From Pararheinheimera sp036782235 (GTDB lineage Bacteria; Pseudomonadota; Gammaproteobacteria; Enterobacterales; Alteromonadaceae), in the NCBI RefSeq assembly GCF_036782235.1, contig NZ_DAIPZL010000008.1, forward strand, positions 1 through 64,000: 64,000 nucleotides of DNA, in the 5' to 3' direction. A model generated the notes under the pieces. That model ran no database searches. It saw nothing but the letters and a program-made list of their open reading frames with translations, and was not told the DNA's origin. Positions within the stretch are counted from its first letter, which is position 1. Every line of letters begins with the position of its first letter. The translations under genes and the position numbers were made by a program. This document shows positions 34,081 through 42,563 of this stretch, one piece after another.

Positions 34081-34115
34081 GATGGCCAAACCGCAGACCC
34101 CAATATTGAGAAGGC

Positions 34116-34649
34116 TTACCGGATTAACTTTAGCACCGCATTTTTTGCAGTTAACTCGGCCACACCAGCCTCACCGTTCACCAGATATTGTACATTCAGG
34201 CTTTCCAGCGCCGGACTTTGGCTAAACAGGCTAAAACTGATATCGGATAATTTTAATGGTGCCTGGCATAAAATCTGAAAATCTACATATAAATCAGCGT
34301 GGTTGGCATCACCCTGCTCTTCGCGGAAATTCTGCCCGCTGATGCTGCAATTGGCCGCTGTGGCAAGCGCAAACCAGCTGCCACTTTTAAGCATCTCCAG
34401 CTGCTGCTGTTGTTGCTGCCTTTCTGCGTCAGTACTGGCTTTGTGTTCAAAACCAACAATATTGGCCGCTGCAGTGCTTAACACCAGCTCAGCTTCATTC
34501 CCATCCAACACAAAAGTCAGGCTGGCTTTGCCATGCTGATGGGCGCCATGTTCGGCATGTTGCTGCGCCTGTGCCAGCCCTGCAGCTAACATCATAGTGG
34601 CCATGAGCAGCTTGCCCGGCCAGCATTTTTTGCTCCGATTTGTGTTCAT
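34116..34649 (-). CDS. ZrgA-like DUF2796 periplasmic zinc protein
   Basis: 177 residues; signal peptide ends at GLAQAQ. The mature N terminus is His-rich (HAEHGAHQHGKASLTFVLDG), the zinc-binding signature of DUF2796/ZrgA proteins. A lone disulfide-capable Cys pair (NCSISG...ILCQA) follows. It probably captures zinc in the periplasm for the neighbouring ABC system. Unlike some family members it has no long internal HDH-repeat loop; the corresponding region is a Gln tract. Confidence 0.85.
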   Translation of the reverse strand: MNTNRSKKCWPGKLLMATMMLAAGLAQAQQHAEHGAHQHGKASLTFVLDGNEAELVLSTAAANIVGFEHKASTDAERQQQQQQLEMLKSGSWFALATAANCSISGQNFREEQGDANHADLYVDFQILCQAPLKLSDISFSLFSQSPALESLNVQYLVNGEAGVAELTAKNAVLKLIR

Positions 34650-34762
34650 TGTTACTCCTGTGCCGCAATCATTGTGGCCAAATCATACCGCAATCAAACC
34701 ACACTGCAATCGCCAGCGCGCAGTGCTTAGACCAGCCTGCGGCAAAATCAGTTTATCCGGTC

Positions 34763-34790
34763 TGATCCTTCCGCCGGTCGAGTGCGTAAT
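34763..34790 (+). promoter_or_regulatory. ECF11-type (RpoE-ChrR) promoter of the photolyase operon
   Basis: TGATCC (34763-34768), 16 bp, CGTAAT (34785-34790). This matches the -35 TGATCC and -10 CGTA pattern of promoters read by Rhodobacter sigma-E, the singlet-oxygen sigma factor, whose regulon includes a photolyase. It lies 39 bp before the first photolyase start. Confidence 0.5.
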
Positions 34791-34828
34791 GTCAATATCT
34801 TGTTGATTTGAGTGCCAGTCTGATTGTT

Positions 34829-36352
34829 ATGGCAAAACTGATTCTGATCTTGGGTGATCAATTAAGTCCGGCCCTTGCCAGCTTAAGGCAATGGCAAAGC
34901 GGCGATCTGGTGCTGATGGCGGAAGTTCAGGCTGAAGCCGGTTATGTACGCCATCACCAACATAAAATAGTGCTGGTCTTCAGTGCCATGCGTCACTTCG
35001 CCGCCAGCCTGCGCGCCCAGGGCATAGAGGTAAAGTATTTTCAGTATGAAGAGCGGATTTCATCGTTATACGAAGCCGTTGCCACGACGTTGAGCCAGCA
35101 GCCACAGCTGAGCGAAGTATTGCTGACTGAAGCTGCCGAATACCGGCTGGCACAAGAGATTACAGCCTGGCCGGCCTTATTAAAAAAGCCGGTGACAGTG
35201 CTGCCGGACGATCGTTTTATCGCCAGCACCGAGATGTTCAGACGCTGGGCAGACGGGCGCAGTCAGTTCAGGATGGAATATTTTTACCGTGAAATGCGCC
35301 GTTACACCGGTCTCTTGATGAACGGCAGCGAGCCAGAAGGCGGTAAATGGAATTATGACCATGACAACCGACAAAGTTGTCCTGATGATTTGGCTTTACC
35401 AGCACCGGCAGCGGTGCCGGTTGATGCGATTACAGCGGACGTGATCCGTCTGGTCAAACATGAATTTAGTCATCATATGGGCGATGCAGACACCTTTTCT
35501 CTCGCCGTCACTGGCAAGGACGCCAGGGCGGTTTTTCTTGATTTTGTCAGTCAGCAATTGCCGCTGTTTGGCCGTTATCAGGACGCAATGCAGCTTGATC
35601 AGCCGTTTTTATTTCACAGTGTCAGCGCCATGTATCTGAATATTGGTTTATTGGATGTGCGCTGGATGTGCCAGAAAGTGGAGCTAGCCTATCGGGAAGG
35701 CAAGGTGCCGCTGAACGCCGCCGAAGGCTTTATCCGTCAGTTAATTGGCTGGCGCGAATATGTACGCGGTTTGTACTGGTTGCTGATGCCGGATTATAAA
35801 AACCTGAACTTTTTTGCCGCAGAGCGGGCGCTGCCCTCTTATTATTGGCATGGCGATACCAACATGCGTTGTATGCAGCAGGCCATTGACCACACGCGGC
35901 AACATGCTTATTCCCACCATATTCAGCGACTGATGATCACCGGCAACTTTGCACTCTTGGCCGGTTTGTCAGTGGCTGAAATGAACGACTGGTATCTGTC
36001 GGTGTATGCCGACGCTTTTGAGTGGGTGCAGCTGCCCAACACCAGCGGTATGGCGCTCTTTGCCGACGGTGGTGTACTGGCGTCTAAACCCTATGCTGCC
36101 AGCGGCAATTATATTCAGCGCATGAGTAACTACTGTCAGCACTGTAGTTATCAGGTAAAACAGGTCACGGGTGAAGGCGCCTGCCCTTTTAACGCGCTGT
36201 ATTGGGACTTTCTGGCCCGCAACGAAGATAAACTGGCCAGCAATGCCAGGATGCAACTGGCCTATCAGCAATGGCGACGTAAACCGGCCGACTCACAACA
36301 GGCCATCCGCGATTATGCGGCTGAGCTGTTAATCAAACTGGAAAAACTCTGA
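34829..36352 (+). CDS. phrB: Iron-sulfur (6-4) photolyase / cryptochrome (FeS-BCP class)
   Basis: 507 residues from ATG 34829; a TTG 21 bp upstream is possible, and neither has a good ribosome site. It belongs to the DPRP (FeS-BCP) class that repairs (6-4) photoproducts with FAD and binds a [4Fe-4S] cluster. The opening LILILGDQLSPAL and the C-terminal cluster cysteines Cys436, Cys439 and Cys452 (NYCQHCSYQ..., ACPFNALYWDF) are visible, with the fourth probably in NMRCMQQAIDHT. The catalytic-domain text GFIRQLIGWREYVRGLYWL is typical. First of three photolyase-family genes; the next begins 2 bp after its stop. Confidence 0.88.
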   Translation: MAKLILILGDQLSPALASLRQWQSGDLVLMAEVQAEAGYVRHHQHKIVLVFSAMRHFAASLRAQGIEVKYFQYEERISSLYEAVATTLSQQPQLSEVLLTEAAEYRLAQEITAWPALLKKPVTVLPDDRFIASTEMFRRWADGRSQFRMEYFYREMRRYTGLLMNGSEPEGGKWNYDHDNRQSCPDDLALPAPAAVPVDAITADVIRLVKHEFSHHMGDADTFSLAVTGKDARAVFLDFVSQQLPLFGRYQDAMQLDQPFLFHSVSAMYLNIGLLDVRWMCQKVELAYREGKVPLNAAEGFIRQLIGWREYVRGLYWLLMPDYKNLNFFAAERALPSYYWHGDTNMRCMQQAIDHTRQHAYSHHIQRLMITGNFALLAGLSVAEMNDWYLSVYADAFEWVQLPNTSGMALFADGGVLASKPYAASGNYIQRMSNYCQHCSYQVKQVTGEGACPFNALYWDFLARNEDKLASNARMQLAYQQWRRKPADSQQAIRDYAAELLIKLEKL

Positions 36353-36354
36353 GT

Positions 36355-37827
36355 ATGACCCGCCTGGTGCTGCTTAATCAGGCGCTGCGCCTGACCGACA
36401 ATGCCCTGCTGCAACAACAGGGCGATTGTATGGCGCTGGTGCTACTGGAAAAATCGCAATTTTTCGGCAGCCAACTTGGCATCACAAGAGCAAGCCCGCT
36501 GCGGCTTGGCCATCAGCTATGGCTGCTGGAAGATTTCAGGTTACAACTTGCCAGCTTAAAAGTACCACTGCTTTGTGTACTGGCCGACAGCCAGTCACTG
36601 CTGCCGGAACTCATTCACGAACTTGGCATTCGCTCTGTGGTGATGGCTGAGCCTGTAGCCGACGAAGAGCGGCAATTGCAACAGCTGGCCGCACAATATG
36701 TGCCTGTGTCATCTGTTGATTTAAATTCACTGCTTGGTGACAGCTTGCGACCTGAGCTTGCCGCTTTGCCCGACAGTTTTAGTCAGTTTAGAAAGGAGCG
36801 TGAGCCAAAGCTGCAGGTAAGCTCAGCTTGCGCTGACAACAACATCAGCGGACGCTGGCTGGGCGCCACTGAACTTGCCAAAACAAAAGAAAGTGTGGCA
36901 AAGCTGCTGGCGCTGGAGTCAAAGTGGCAACAGCAGTTGTTGTTATGCCCCAAACCACAGCAGATACCGCTTGCCACAGAAGAGCAGCAACAAGCACAGT
37001 TTCTTGCTTATCTTTATCAAACAAAAGCCATTTACCACTACAAACAAAGCCGTAACCAGTTTTGTGATCTTGCTGCTGACGGCACCATACCGCCTGCCGG
37101 CCAAACCCCAAGCTACGCCAGTTTTTTATCCACTGCGCTCAGTCACGGCAGCTTGTCGGTGCGCTGGGTCTGGCAGCAAATTTGCCAGCTGGAACAAACT
37201 TTGGGTGGCAATGACTCAACCTACTGGCTGAAGTTTGAGCTGTTGTGGCGCGAATATTTTCGCTGGCAACAGCGCAAATTTGGCAATCTGTTGTTTCACC
37301 AGCGCGGGCTTGGCCGGCATCCAGTGCCTGAACCACAAGGCGATATGGCACTACAACAACTGAAATTTCAGCTCTGGTGTCAGGGGCAAACCGGTGTGCC
37401 ACTGGTGGATGCCAATATACGTTTTCTTTTGCAAAACGGCCTGATGTCAAACCGAGGCCGGCAGCTGGTGGCAAGTTATCTGATTTACGATTTAGCGCTC
37501 GATTGGCGTTTTGGCGCTGCATTTTTTGAACAACAACTGCTGGATTATGACGTGGCCAGCAACTGGGGCAACTGGGCTTATATTGCCGGCGCGGGCACAG
37601 CACCGGGCCGTTATTTTAATCAGCTGAAACAAGCACTGCAGTACGACCCTGCCGCTGTATTTATTCGCAGTCAGTTGCCAGAACTTCACAGTTTGGGACT
37701 TGCTGCACACTTACCTTATGTCGCAAGCGCCGCCGCGCCTTATGCGGCACAACTTGCTTTACCGCCAGCACGGCCAGACTGGCACAGCAGCCTGGAAAAA
37801 CTGCAACATCAGCTGCAATACCCATGA
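36355..37827 (+). CDS. Cryptochrome DASH-like protein
   Basis: 490 residues. The N-terminal Rossmann domain (LVLLNQALRLTDNALL...) binds an antenna; the C-terminal FAD domain contains the DASH-type segments ALPDSFSQFRKERE, ELLWREYFRW, FQLWCQGQTGVPLVDANIR and the closing GNWAYIAGAGTAPGRYFN. In the usual start 'WFRNDLRLHDN' the Phe-Arg pair is changed (LNQALRLTDN), a divergent N terminus. DASH proteins repair CPDs in single-stranded DNA or act as photoreceptors. It overlaps the third photolyase gene by 4 bp (ATGA). Confidence 0.85.
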   Translation: MTRLVLLNQALRLTDNALLQQQGDCMALVLLEKSQFFGSQLGITRASPLRLGHQLWLLEDFRLQLASLKVPLLCVLADSQSLLPELIHELGIRSVVMAEPVADEERQLQQLAAQYVPVSSVDLNSLLGDSLRPELAALPDSFSQFRKEREPKLQVSSACADNNISGRWLGATELAKTKESVAKLLALESKWQQQLLLCPKPQQIPLATEEQQQAQFLAYLYQTKAIYHYKQSRNQFCDLAADGTIPPAGQTPSYASFLSTALSHGSLSVRWVWQQICQLEQTLGGNDSTYWLKFELLWREYFRWQQRKFGNLLFHQRGLGRHPVPEPQGDMALQQLKFQLWCQGQTGVPLVDANIRFLLQNGLMSNRGRQLVASYLIYDLALDWRFGAAFFEQQLLDYDVASNWGNWAYIAGAGTAPGRYFNQLKQALQYDPAAVFIRSQLPELHSLGLAAHLPYVASAAAPYAAQLALPPARPDWHSSLEKLQHQLQYP

Positions 37828-39416
37828 TCAGCATTTTGTGGTTTAAACGTGATTTACGCCTGGACGATCACGCTGCGCTAACAGCCGCCGCAAAACGCGG
37901 GCCAGTGTTGCCGCTTTATATTATTGAACCCGACTACTGGCAGCAGCCTGATACTTCACTGCGCCACTGGCAATTTATCAAAGGCGCTTTGCTGGAGCTC
38001 GATAAACAGCTGCGCTCGCTTGGCCAACCTTTATTGGTACTGCGTGGCCCTGCCAGTAAAGTGCTAGTGCAGCTTTGTCAGCAATATCAGGCAACTGCAG
38101 TGTTCAGTCATGAAGAAACAGGTAATTTATGGAGTTATCAGCGTGATGTCGCTGTCGCGCAAGCACTCAAAGCCCATGGGGTGGCCTGGTTTCAGTTTCG
38201 TCAGTTTGCTATTTTCCGGCCGCTGCTAAACCGCGATCATTGGTTTCATCAGGCCGACGACTGGTTAAAATCACCACTGGAAAAACCGCCGCCAGCGCTC
38301 ACGCCGGTGTTTGCAGCTGTTGTCACGCCACATGCTGAACCTCCAGCAACCCGGGCTCATCTCGAGCAGAAACTGACTGAGCTGGCGCCAACCAGACAGC
38401 ATGATTTACCGCCTTGCCACAGCATGCAGCAGGCTTTTGCATTCAAAGACACAGTGCATAGTTTTTTTGCAAACCGCGCAAACAATTATCAAAAACACAT
38501 TTCCTATGCCGCCAAAGCAGATCAAAGCTGCTCAAGGCTGAGCCCTTATTTAAGCTACGGCATGCTCAGTATGCGCGCTTTACAACAGCAGTGTGTGCAA
38601 CAAATGCAACAGTTGCAGCCGGGTACCCGCAAAGTGGCATTACAGGCTTTTTTCAGCAGGTTACGCTGGCATTGTCACTTTATGCAAAAGCTGGAAGATG
38701 ATCCTGTGATTGAAATGGCCAATATGCATCCGGGTTTTGACGGCATGCGTGAGCTGGATTTTAGCCGGGAAAAATTTGCTGCTTTTTGTGCCGGTCAAAC
38801 CGGCTACCCGCTGATAGACGCCGCTATCCGCTGTTTGCTTAGCACTGGCTGGCTGCATTTTCGGGGCCGCGCCATGCTGGTGGCTTTTGCGTCTTATCAT
38901 CTGTGGTTACATTGGCGGCCAACTGCACTTTTTCTGGCGCAATGTTTTGTTGACTACGAACCCGGTATTCATTACCCGCAAATTCAGATGCAATCAGGCA
39001 CCACTTCGATGAATCCCAACCGCATTTATAACCCGCTGAAACAAAGTCAGCAAAAAGATCCAGAGGGGCATTTTATCCGGCGCTGGTGCCCTGAACTGGC
39101 GCTGCTGCCAGACAGTTGGCTGCATAGCCCCTGGTTGTTACCAGCTCAGTTACAGCGGCGTTATGGTGTCCTGCTGGGCATCGACTATCCAATGCCGATA
39201 GTACAACTGGAACAAGCGATGCGCGAAGCCAGAGCAAAACTATCGGCCTGGTCGGCGCAACAGGACAAAACCTTGTGGCGTACCCAGCAGCAACAGCTGG
39301 TACAACGTCATGCCAGTCGGAAAAAACCGGTGAAATCTACAAAAGCTGCAATAACGTCAGCGAAAACATCAACAACACCACAACAGCTGCAGATCTTTAC
39401 TGAAGACTCAGTTTAG
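37824..39416 (+). CDS. Deoxyribodipyrimidine photolyase-like protein (class I-type)
   Basis: 530 residues. Opens ISILWFKRDLRLDDHAAL, the classical photolyase start, with the FAD-binding domain at about 215-480 (HISYAAKADQSCSRLSPYLS, CAGQTGYPLIDAAIRCL, YEPGIHYPQIQMQSGTTSMN, IYNPLKQSQQKDPEGHFIRR). These last features point to the photolyase-like cryptochrome branch near CPD photolyases. About 50 extra basic, Thr/Ala/Lys-rich residues at the C terminus are unusual for a photolyase and recall cryptochrome tails. Third gene of the operon, converging with and overlapping the peptidase gene by 4 bp. Confidence 0.87.
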   Translation: MISILWFKRDLRLDDHAALTAAAKRGPVLPLYIIEPDYWQQPDTSLRHWQFIKGALLELDKQLRSLGQPLLVLRGPASKVLVQLCQQYQATAVFSHEETGNLWSYQRDVAVAQALKAHGVAWFQFRQFAIFRPLLNRDHWFHQADDWLKSPLEKPPPALTPVFAAVVTPHAEPPATRAHLEQKLTELAPTRQHDLPPCHSMQQAFAFKDTVHSFFANRANNYQKHISYAAKADQSCSRLSPYLSYGMLSMRALQQQCVQQMQQLQPGTRKVALQAFFSRLRWHCHFMQKLEDDPVIEMANMHPGFDGMRELDFSREKFAAFCAGQTGYPLIDAAIRCLLSTGWLHFRGRAMLVAFASYHLWLHWRPTALFLAQCFVDYEPGIHYPQIQMQSGTTSMNPNRIYNPLKQSQQKDPEGHFIRRWCPELALLPDSWLHSPWLLPAQLQRRYGVLLGIDYPMPIVQLEQAMREARAKLSAWSAQQDKTLWRTQQQQLVQRHASRKKPVKSTKAAITSAKTSTTPQQLQIFTEDSV

Positions 39417-40447
39417 TTTGTGCTTTTACGCGGATACTGTAACTGGGCCGGACTTTGTTGCTCCAGCCACAGCACTGTGGCGGCAATTTGGCTTAAAGCG
39501 GCCTGAAAAAAACCAGCATCAATCCGTTGCCAGTCATCACTGGGGCTATGGTAATCAGCATGGATATCCACGCCAAAATATAAATAAGGAATACCGGCGC
39601 GCCTGAATACACCATGATCACTGGCATTACTCCAGTCGACACTGGCGCTGCCTCTGCTTTCTGGCCGCCGTTCACTGGCCAGCACCAATCGTACACCGTT
39701 TTTTTCAGTACGCGGCATTTGTGTGATCAGCGGCAAACTGCGTTTGCCAAGCAGATACAACTTATTGTTTCTTTCCCCCCGGCCAATCATATCGAGGTTG
39801 ATATTTAACAACATTTTTGCGGGGCTGACCGGCGGCTGTGCTAAAAAGGCTTTGGCGCCATCCAAGCCATGCTCTTCAGCATCTGTGGCCACAAACAGGT
39901 AAGAATAAGCCGGGCACTGGCTTTGCAGCATAGCGGCAAGATATAACATACCGGCCACGCCGGATGCGTTGTCATCAGCGCCGTTATAAATCCGCTTGCC
40001 CTGGGGTTTCAGGTGATCGTAATGTGCTGTTACCACAATATAAATGTCCGGGTAACGACAGCCTTGTTTCAGACCAAGCAGATTCACGCCCTGCTGCTCA
40101 GTAAAACCAAGCTGATAACGAAAGGGCTGGCGGTAATTGTCGGCAAAAGAGGTTAAACCCAGGGCGGCAAAACGTTGTTGCAGATATTGTTGTGCCAGCA
40201 CACTGCCCTGACTGCCACTACTGCGCCCAGCCATCTCATCCGACGATAATTGTTGTAAGTCCTGCCAGGCCTGACCAAACAAAGCGGCTTGCTTTATCTC
40301 CTCAGCATGAGCTAAGGGTGGTGTTGGCTGTATCGCCGCAATTGAACCCTGTGACAGCAGCACAGATAACAACAGGCATAACAGCGCCGGGCAACCAAGC
40401 CGGCGCTTTAAAGGCGCAATAAACTTAATCTTGTCTTGCCACTGCAT
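39413..40447 (-). CDS. M28-family secreted zinc aminopeptidase
   Basis: 344 residues; a signal sequence (LLCLLLSVLLSQGSIA) follows a basic start. The five M28 zinc/catalytic positions are all seen: His in VVTAHYDHL, Asp in NGADDNASGVAG, the Glu-Glu of ATDAEEHGLDGA, Asp in LDMIGRGERN, and His in HADYHSPSDDW. It probably trims peptides in the periplasm or outside the cell. The start overlaps the end of the TPR lipoprotein gene upstream by 23 bp, so the two are cotranscribed; it converges on the photolyase operon with a 4-bp overlap. Confidence 0.88.
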   Translation of the reverse strand: MQWQDKIKFIAPLKRRLGCPALLCLLLSVLLSQGSIAAIQPTPPLAHAEEIKQAALFGQAWQDLQQLSSDEMAGRSSGSQGSVLAQQYLQQRFAALGLTSFADNYRQPFRYQLGFTEQQGVNLLGLKQGCRYPDIYIVVTAHYDHLKPQGKRIYNGADDNASGVAGMLYLAAMLQSQCPAYSYLFVATDAEEHGLDGAKAFLAQPPVSPAKMLLNINLDMIGRGERNNKLYLLGKRSLPLITQMPRTEKNGVRLVLASERRPESRGSASVDWSNASDHGVFRRAGIPYLYFGVDIHADYHSPSDDWQRIDAGFFQAALSQIAATVLWLEQQSPAQLQYPRKSTN

Positions 40448-41627
40448 TCAGCATATCCAGCTTATATTGGTAACGACGCTGTTCAGTCGCGGAGTCGGTA
40501 TATCGTTTGGCTGCCTGCAGGTAATAACTGGCTTTGGCCAGATCCTGTTTCAGCAGATAACTACGCGCCAGACCAAAATAAGCTTCCGGCACATGAGGTT
40601 GTAGTTTCAGACTACGACGAAAGTGTTGAATGGCATCATCGGCCGCCTGAAACTCCAGCGCTTCATTGCCCTGCATAATAAAATAATAAGGGTTGGTCCG
40701 GCGTTTTTTCTCAACCTTTTCTTCCAACACTGCGGCCTCTTGCTCTCTGCCGGTCATCGCATACAACATCGCCAGATTAGACATAGTGTTGGTGTGTTCC
40801 GGCTCCAGCTGCAGGCTATGCAGATACACCTGCTCGGCCAGGCTTAACAACTCTTTTTTCCGATACAACACGGCCAGATTGTTCCAGTTTTGTGCCAATT
40901 GTGGCGCAGTGGTCACAGCAGCTTTGAGGTAATGATAGGCAACATCATAATCACCAATCGCTATCGCATCTGCGGCCTTGTTGTTGTAAAACATTGCAAC
41001 AATAGCTTGTTTGGAAATGCGTTTTGCCTGTTGCCTTGCCCGCTCCGGCACCATATCAAAATCAATCAGATAACCATTGCCTCTGAGCAAAACAACATAC
41101 TGCCCGGCGTCGCGGATTTTACCCGGATAAATCATCAGGTTGACATGACCGTTTAACATACTGTTGCCAGAACGGGTGACCCAATATTCAGGGACTGCAA
41201 CATCCTGAAAATGCGCTTCAAAACCAAGATGTTGCGCCAGGCTGTAAGCCAGTATGGTCAGCGACAGACAATTGGCTTCTTTTCTGGCATAAGTTTCACT
41301 GGCAATCAAAGTCGCACTGTTGACATATTCCAGCGGAACATTGTCATTGCCAAAAATAAAAGTCAGCAATGCCAGGCTGCGGCCATCCGCATATTCGTTG
41401 GGTAGCACCTGCTGTCGCGCCAGCGCAATAACCGCAGGCGGCAAGGCAAAAATTTCCTCTTCGGTTTCGACCTTGGTCTCAACCGGCTTAAACTCGGAGT
41501 CCTGTAATAACAAGGTGGACGCAAACAACGGATCCTGGGTAGCTGGTAATTGCTGACAAGCGCTAAGGACCAACATTAAAGCGGCGGATAAAAGTTTGAG
41601 CGCTGGCTGCTGAATGAATAGCGACAT
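40425..41627 (-). CDS. TPR lipoprotein with transglutaminase-like domain
   Basis: 400 residues from ATG 41627, which has GAGG six bases upstream. The signal peptide ends in the lipobox LVLSAC, so it is lipid-anchored. Residues about 60-210 resemble a transglutaminase-like core: Cys in KEANCLSLTILAYSLAQHLG, His in NGHVNLMI, Asp in YLIDFD. About four TPR repeats (220-380) follow. Probably a periplasmic or outer-membrane scaffold; whether the Cys-His-Asp set is active is not known. In operon with the M28 peptidase. Confidence 0.78.
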   Translation of the reverse strand: MSLFIQQPALKLLSAALMLVLSACQQLPATQDPLFASTLLLQDSEFKPVETKVETEEEIFALPPAVIALARQQVLPNEYADGRSLALLTFIFGNDNVPLEYVNSATLIASETYARKEANCLSLTILAYSLAQHLGFEAHFQDVAVPEYWVTRSGNSMLNGHVNLMIYPGKIRDAGQYVVLLRGNGYLIDFDMVPERARQQAKRISKQAIVAMFYNNKAADAIAIGDYDVAYHYLKAAVTTAPQLAQNWNNLAVLYRKKELLSLAEQVYLHSLQLEPEHTNTMSNLAMLYAMTGREQEAAVLEEKVEKKRRTNPYYFIMQGNEALEFQAADDAIQHFRRSLKLQPHVPEAYFGLARSYLLKQDLAKASYYLQAAKRYTDSATEQRRYQYKLDMLNAVARQD

Positions 41628-41821
41628 CACACACCTCAACTGCAGTTCATACAGCTTTGAGTGTATACCGCAGTGCCGGTGCTGGCGTTATCGGAGGACT
41701 GAACAAATTGTGACAAAAAGTATCAGCACGGCAAAAATATTTGCCAACCTGCTGGGCCACCACAGTTGTGATTCAATACGAAGCTTACAACGGCACAACA
41801 CGTTTTGCGCTGCTGTAAAAA

Positions 41822-41847
41822 CAAAAAATCCAGCATAAAGCTGGATT
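41822..41847 (-). terminator. Terminator of the tRNA-Leu operon
   Basis: An AATCCAGC / GCTGGATT stem with an ATAAA loop. On the minus strand it is followed by a T-run, just downstream of the tRNA-Leu 3' end. Confidence 0.75.
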
Positions 41848-41850
41848 ATT

Positions 41851-42035
41851 TGGTGCCTAGGGGGGGACTCGAACCCCCACGNNNNNNNNNNNNNNNNNNN
41901 NNNNNNNNNNNNNNNNNNNNNNNNNNNNNNNNNNNNNNNNNNNNNNNNNNNNNNNNNNNNNNNNNNNNNNNNNNNNNNNNNCCGCGAAGCGCTAACACCT
42001 GAAGCTAGTGTGTCTACCAATTCCACCACCGAGGC
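41851..42035 (-). tRNA. tRNA-Leu(CAG), copy interrupted by a 100-N gap
   Basis: The 3' part (41851-41881) and the 5' part (41982-42035, with anticodon loop TTCAGGT) are identical to the intact neighbour at 42085-42169. Removing the Ns joins them exactly into a complete tRNA, so the gap lies at one point of the variable arm and probably hides one or more further repeat units. Confidence 0.8.
41882..41981. other. Assembly gap (100 N)
   Basis: Exactly 100 Ns, the conventional size for a gap of unknown length, inside a tandem tRNA repeat. The real sequence is not known. Confidence 0.95.
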
Positions 42036-42084
42036 AAGTGTTTTGCGTATTTTTCAATACGACTTTTTTATTTGTCTGCGACTT

Positions 42085-42169
42085 TGGTGCCTAGGGGGGG
42101 ACTCGAACCCCCACGCCGCGAAGCGCTAACACCTGAAGCTAGTGTGTCTACCAATTCCACCACCGAGGC
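42085..42169 (-). tRNA. tRNA-Leu(CAG)
   Basis: 85 nt with encoded CCA. The acceptor GCCTCGG pairs at its 5' side with CTAGGC in the 3' strand; the D-loop is AATTGGTAGAC, the anticodon loop TTCAGGT (anticodon CAG, reading CUG), a long class II variable arm GCGCTTCGCGGCG, and the T-arm GGGGGTTCGAGTCCCCC. It is 49 bp upstream of the gapped copy in the same operon. Confidence 0.95.
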
Positions 42170-42189
42170 ATATGCCGCCGACGCCGTGC

Positions 42190-42218
42190 ATATTATGCGC
42201 CGGGCGCATTTACGTCAA
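42190..42218 (-). promoter_or_regulatory. Sigma-70 promoter of the tRNA-Leu operon
   Basis: On the minus strand TTGACG, 17 bp, TAATAT: a near-consensus promoter. A G+C-rich GCGCCCGGCGCA spacer end and a GCACGGCG discriminator follow, typical of stringently controlled stable-RNA promoters. The 42219-42483 stretch beyond it holds no recognisable gene. Confidence 0.8.
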
Positions 42219-42483
42219 CCTGCCTTTGCAAAAAATCCGACATTTTTAAACTGATCGTTTAAATGTTCAGCAAAGCTGAGGTTATTTTGCCAAAAAAGTC
42301 GCTTGCCCCTGCTGCGGCCTTGGTTCAACACCCCGCTATATCTTTTTCAACGCCTGCAAGCATGGTCAATCTGCTGCGACTTTGCAGAGACTGTGACCCC
42401 GCAGGTCAGCAAGCTGATGGTTATATAGGAGGGGAAACTGCCGGACTCTGTTACAAAGGCCATCAGCGATAAAAATTGCCCCA

Positions 42484-42517
42484 AATAAAAAGGCCACCGC
42501 AGAAATTGCAATGGCCT
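42484..42517 (-). terminator. Terminator after the 2OG oxygenase gene
   Basis: AGGCCA / TGGCCT stem followed on the minus strand by TTTTTATTTG. Confidence 0.6.
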
Positions 42518-42563
42518 CTGATGGTGACTGAACTTTATCCGCTGTTACACGAATATCAGCCTG

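Noticed and set aside
41688..42254. Open frames across the N gap and the tRNA-Leu genes
   Set aside because: They run through tRNA sequence and unknown bases and are not genes.
42263..42472. 69-codon open frame upstream of the tRNA operon
   Set aside because: No ribosome site, no recognisable protein pattern, and it lies in the tRNA promoter-proximal spacer.
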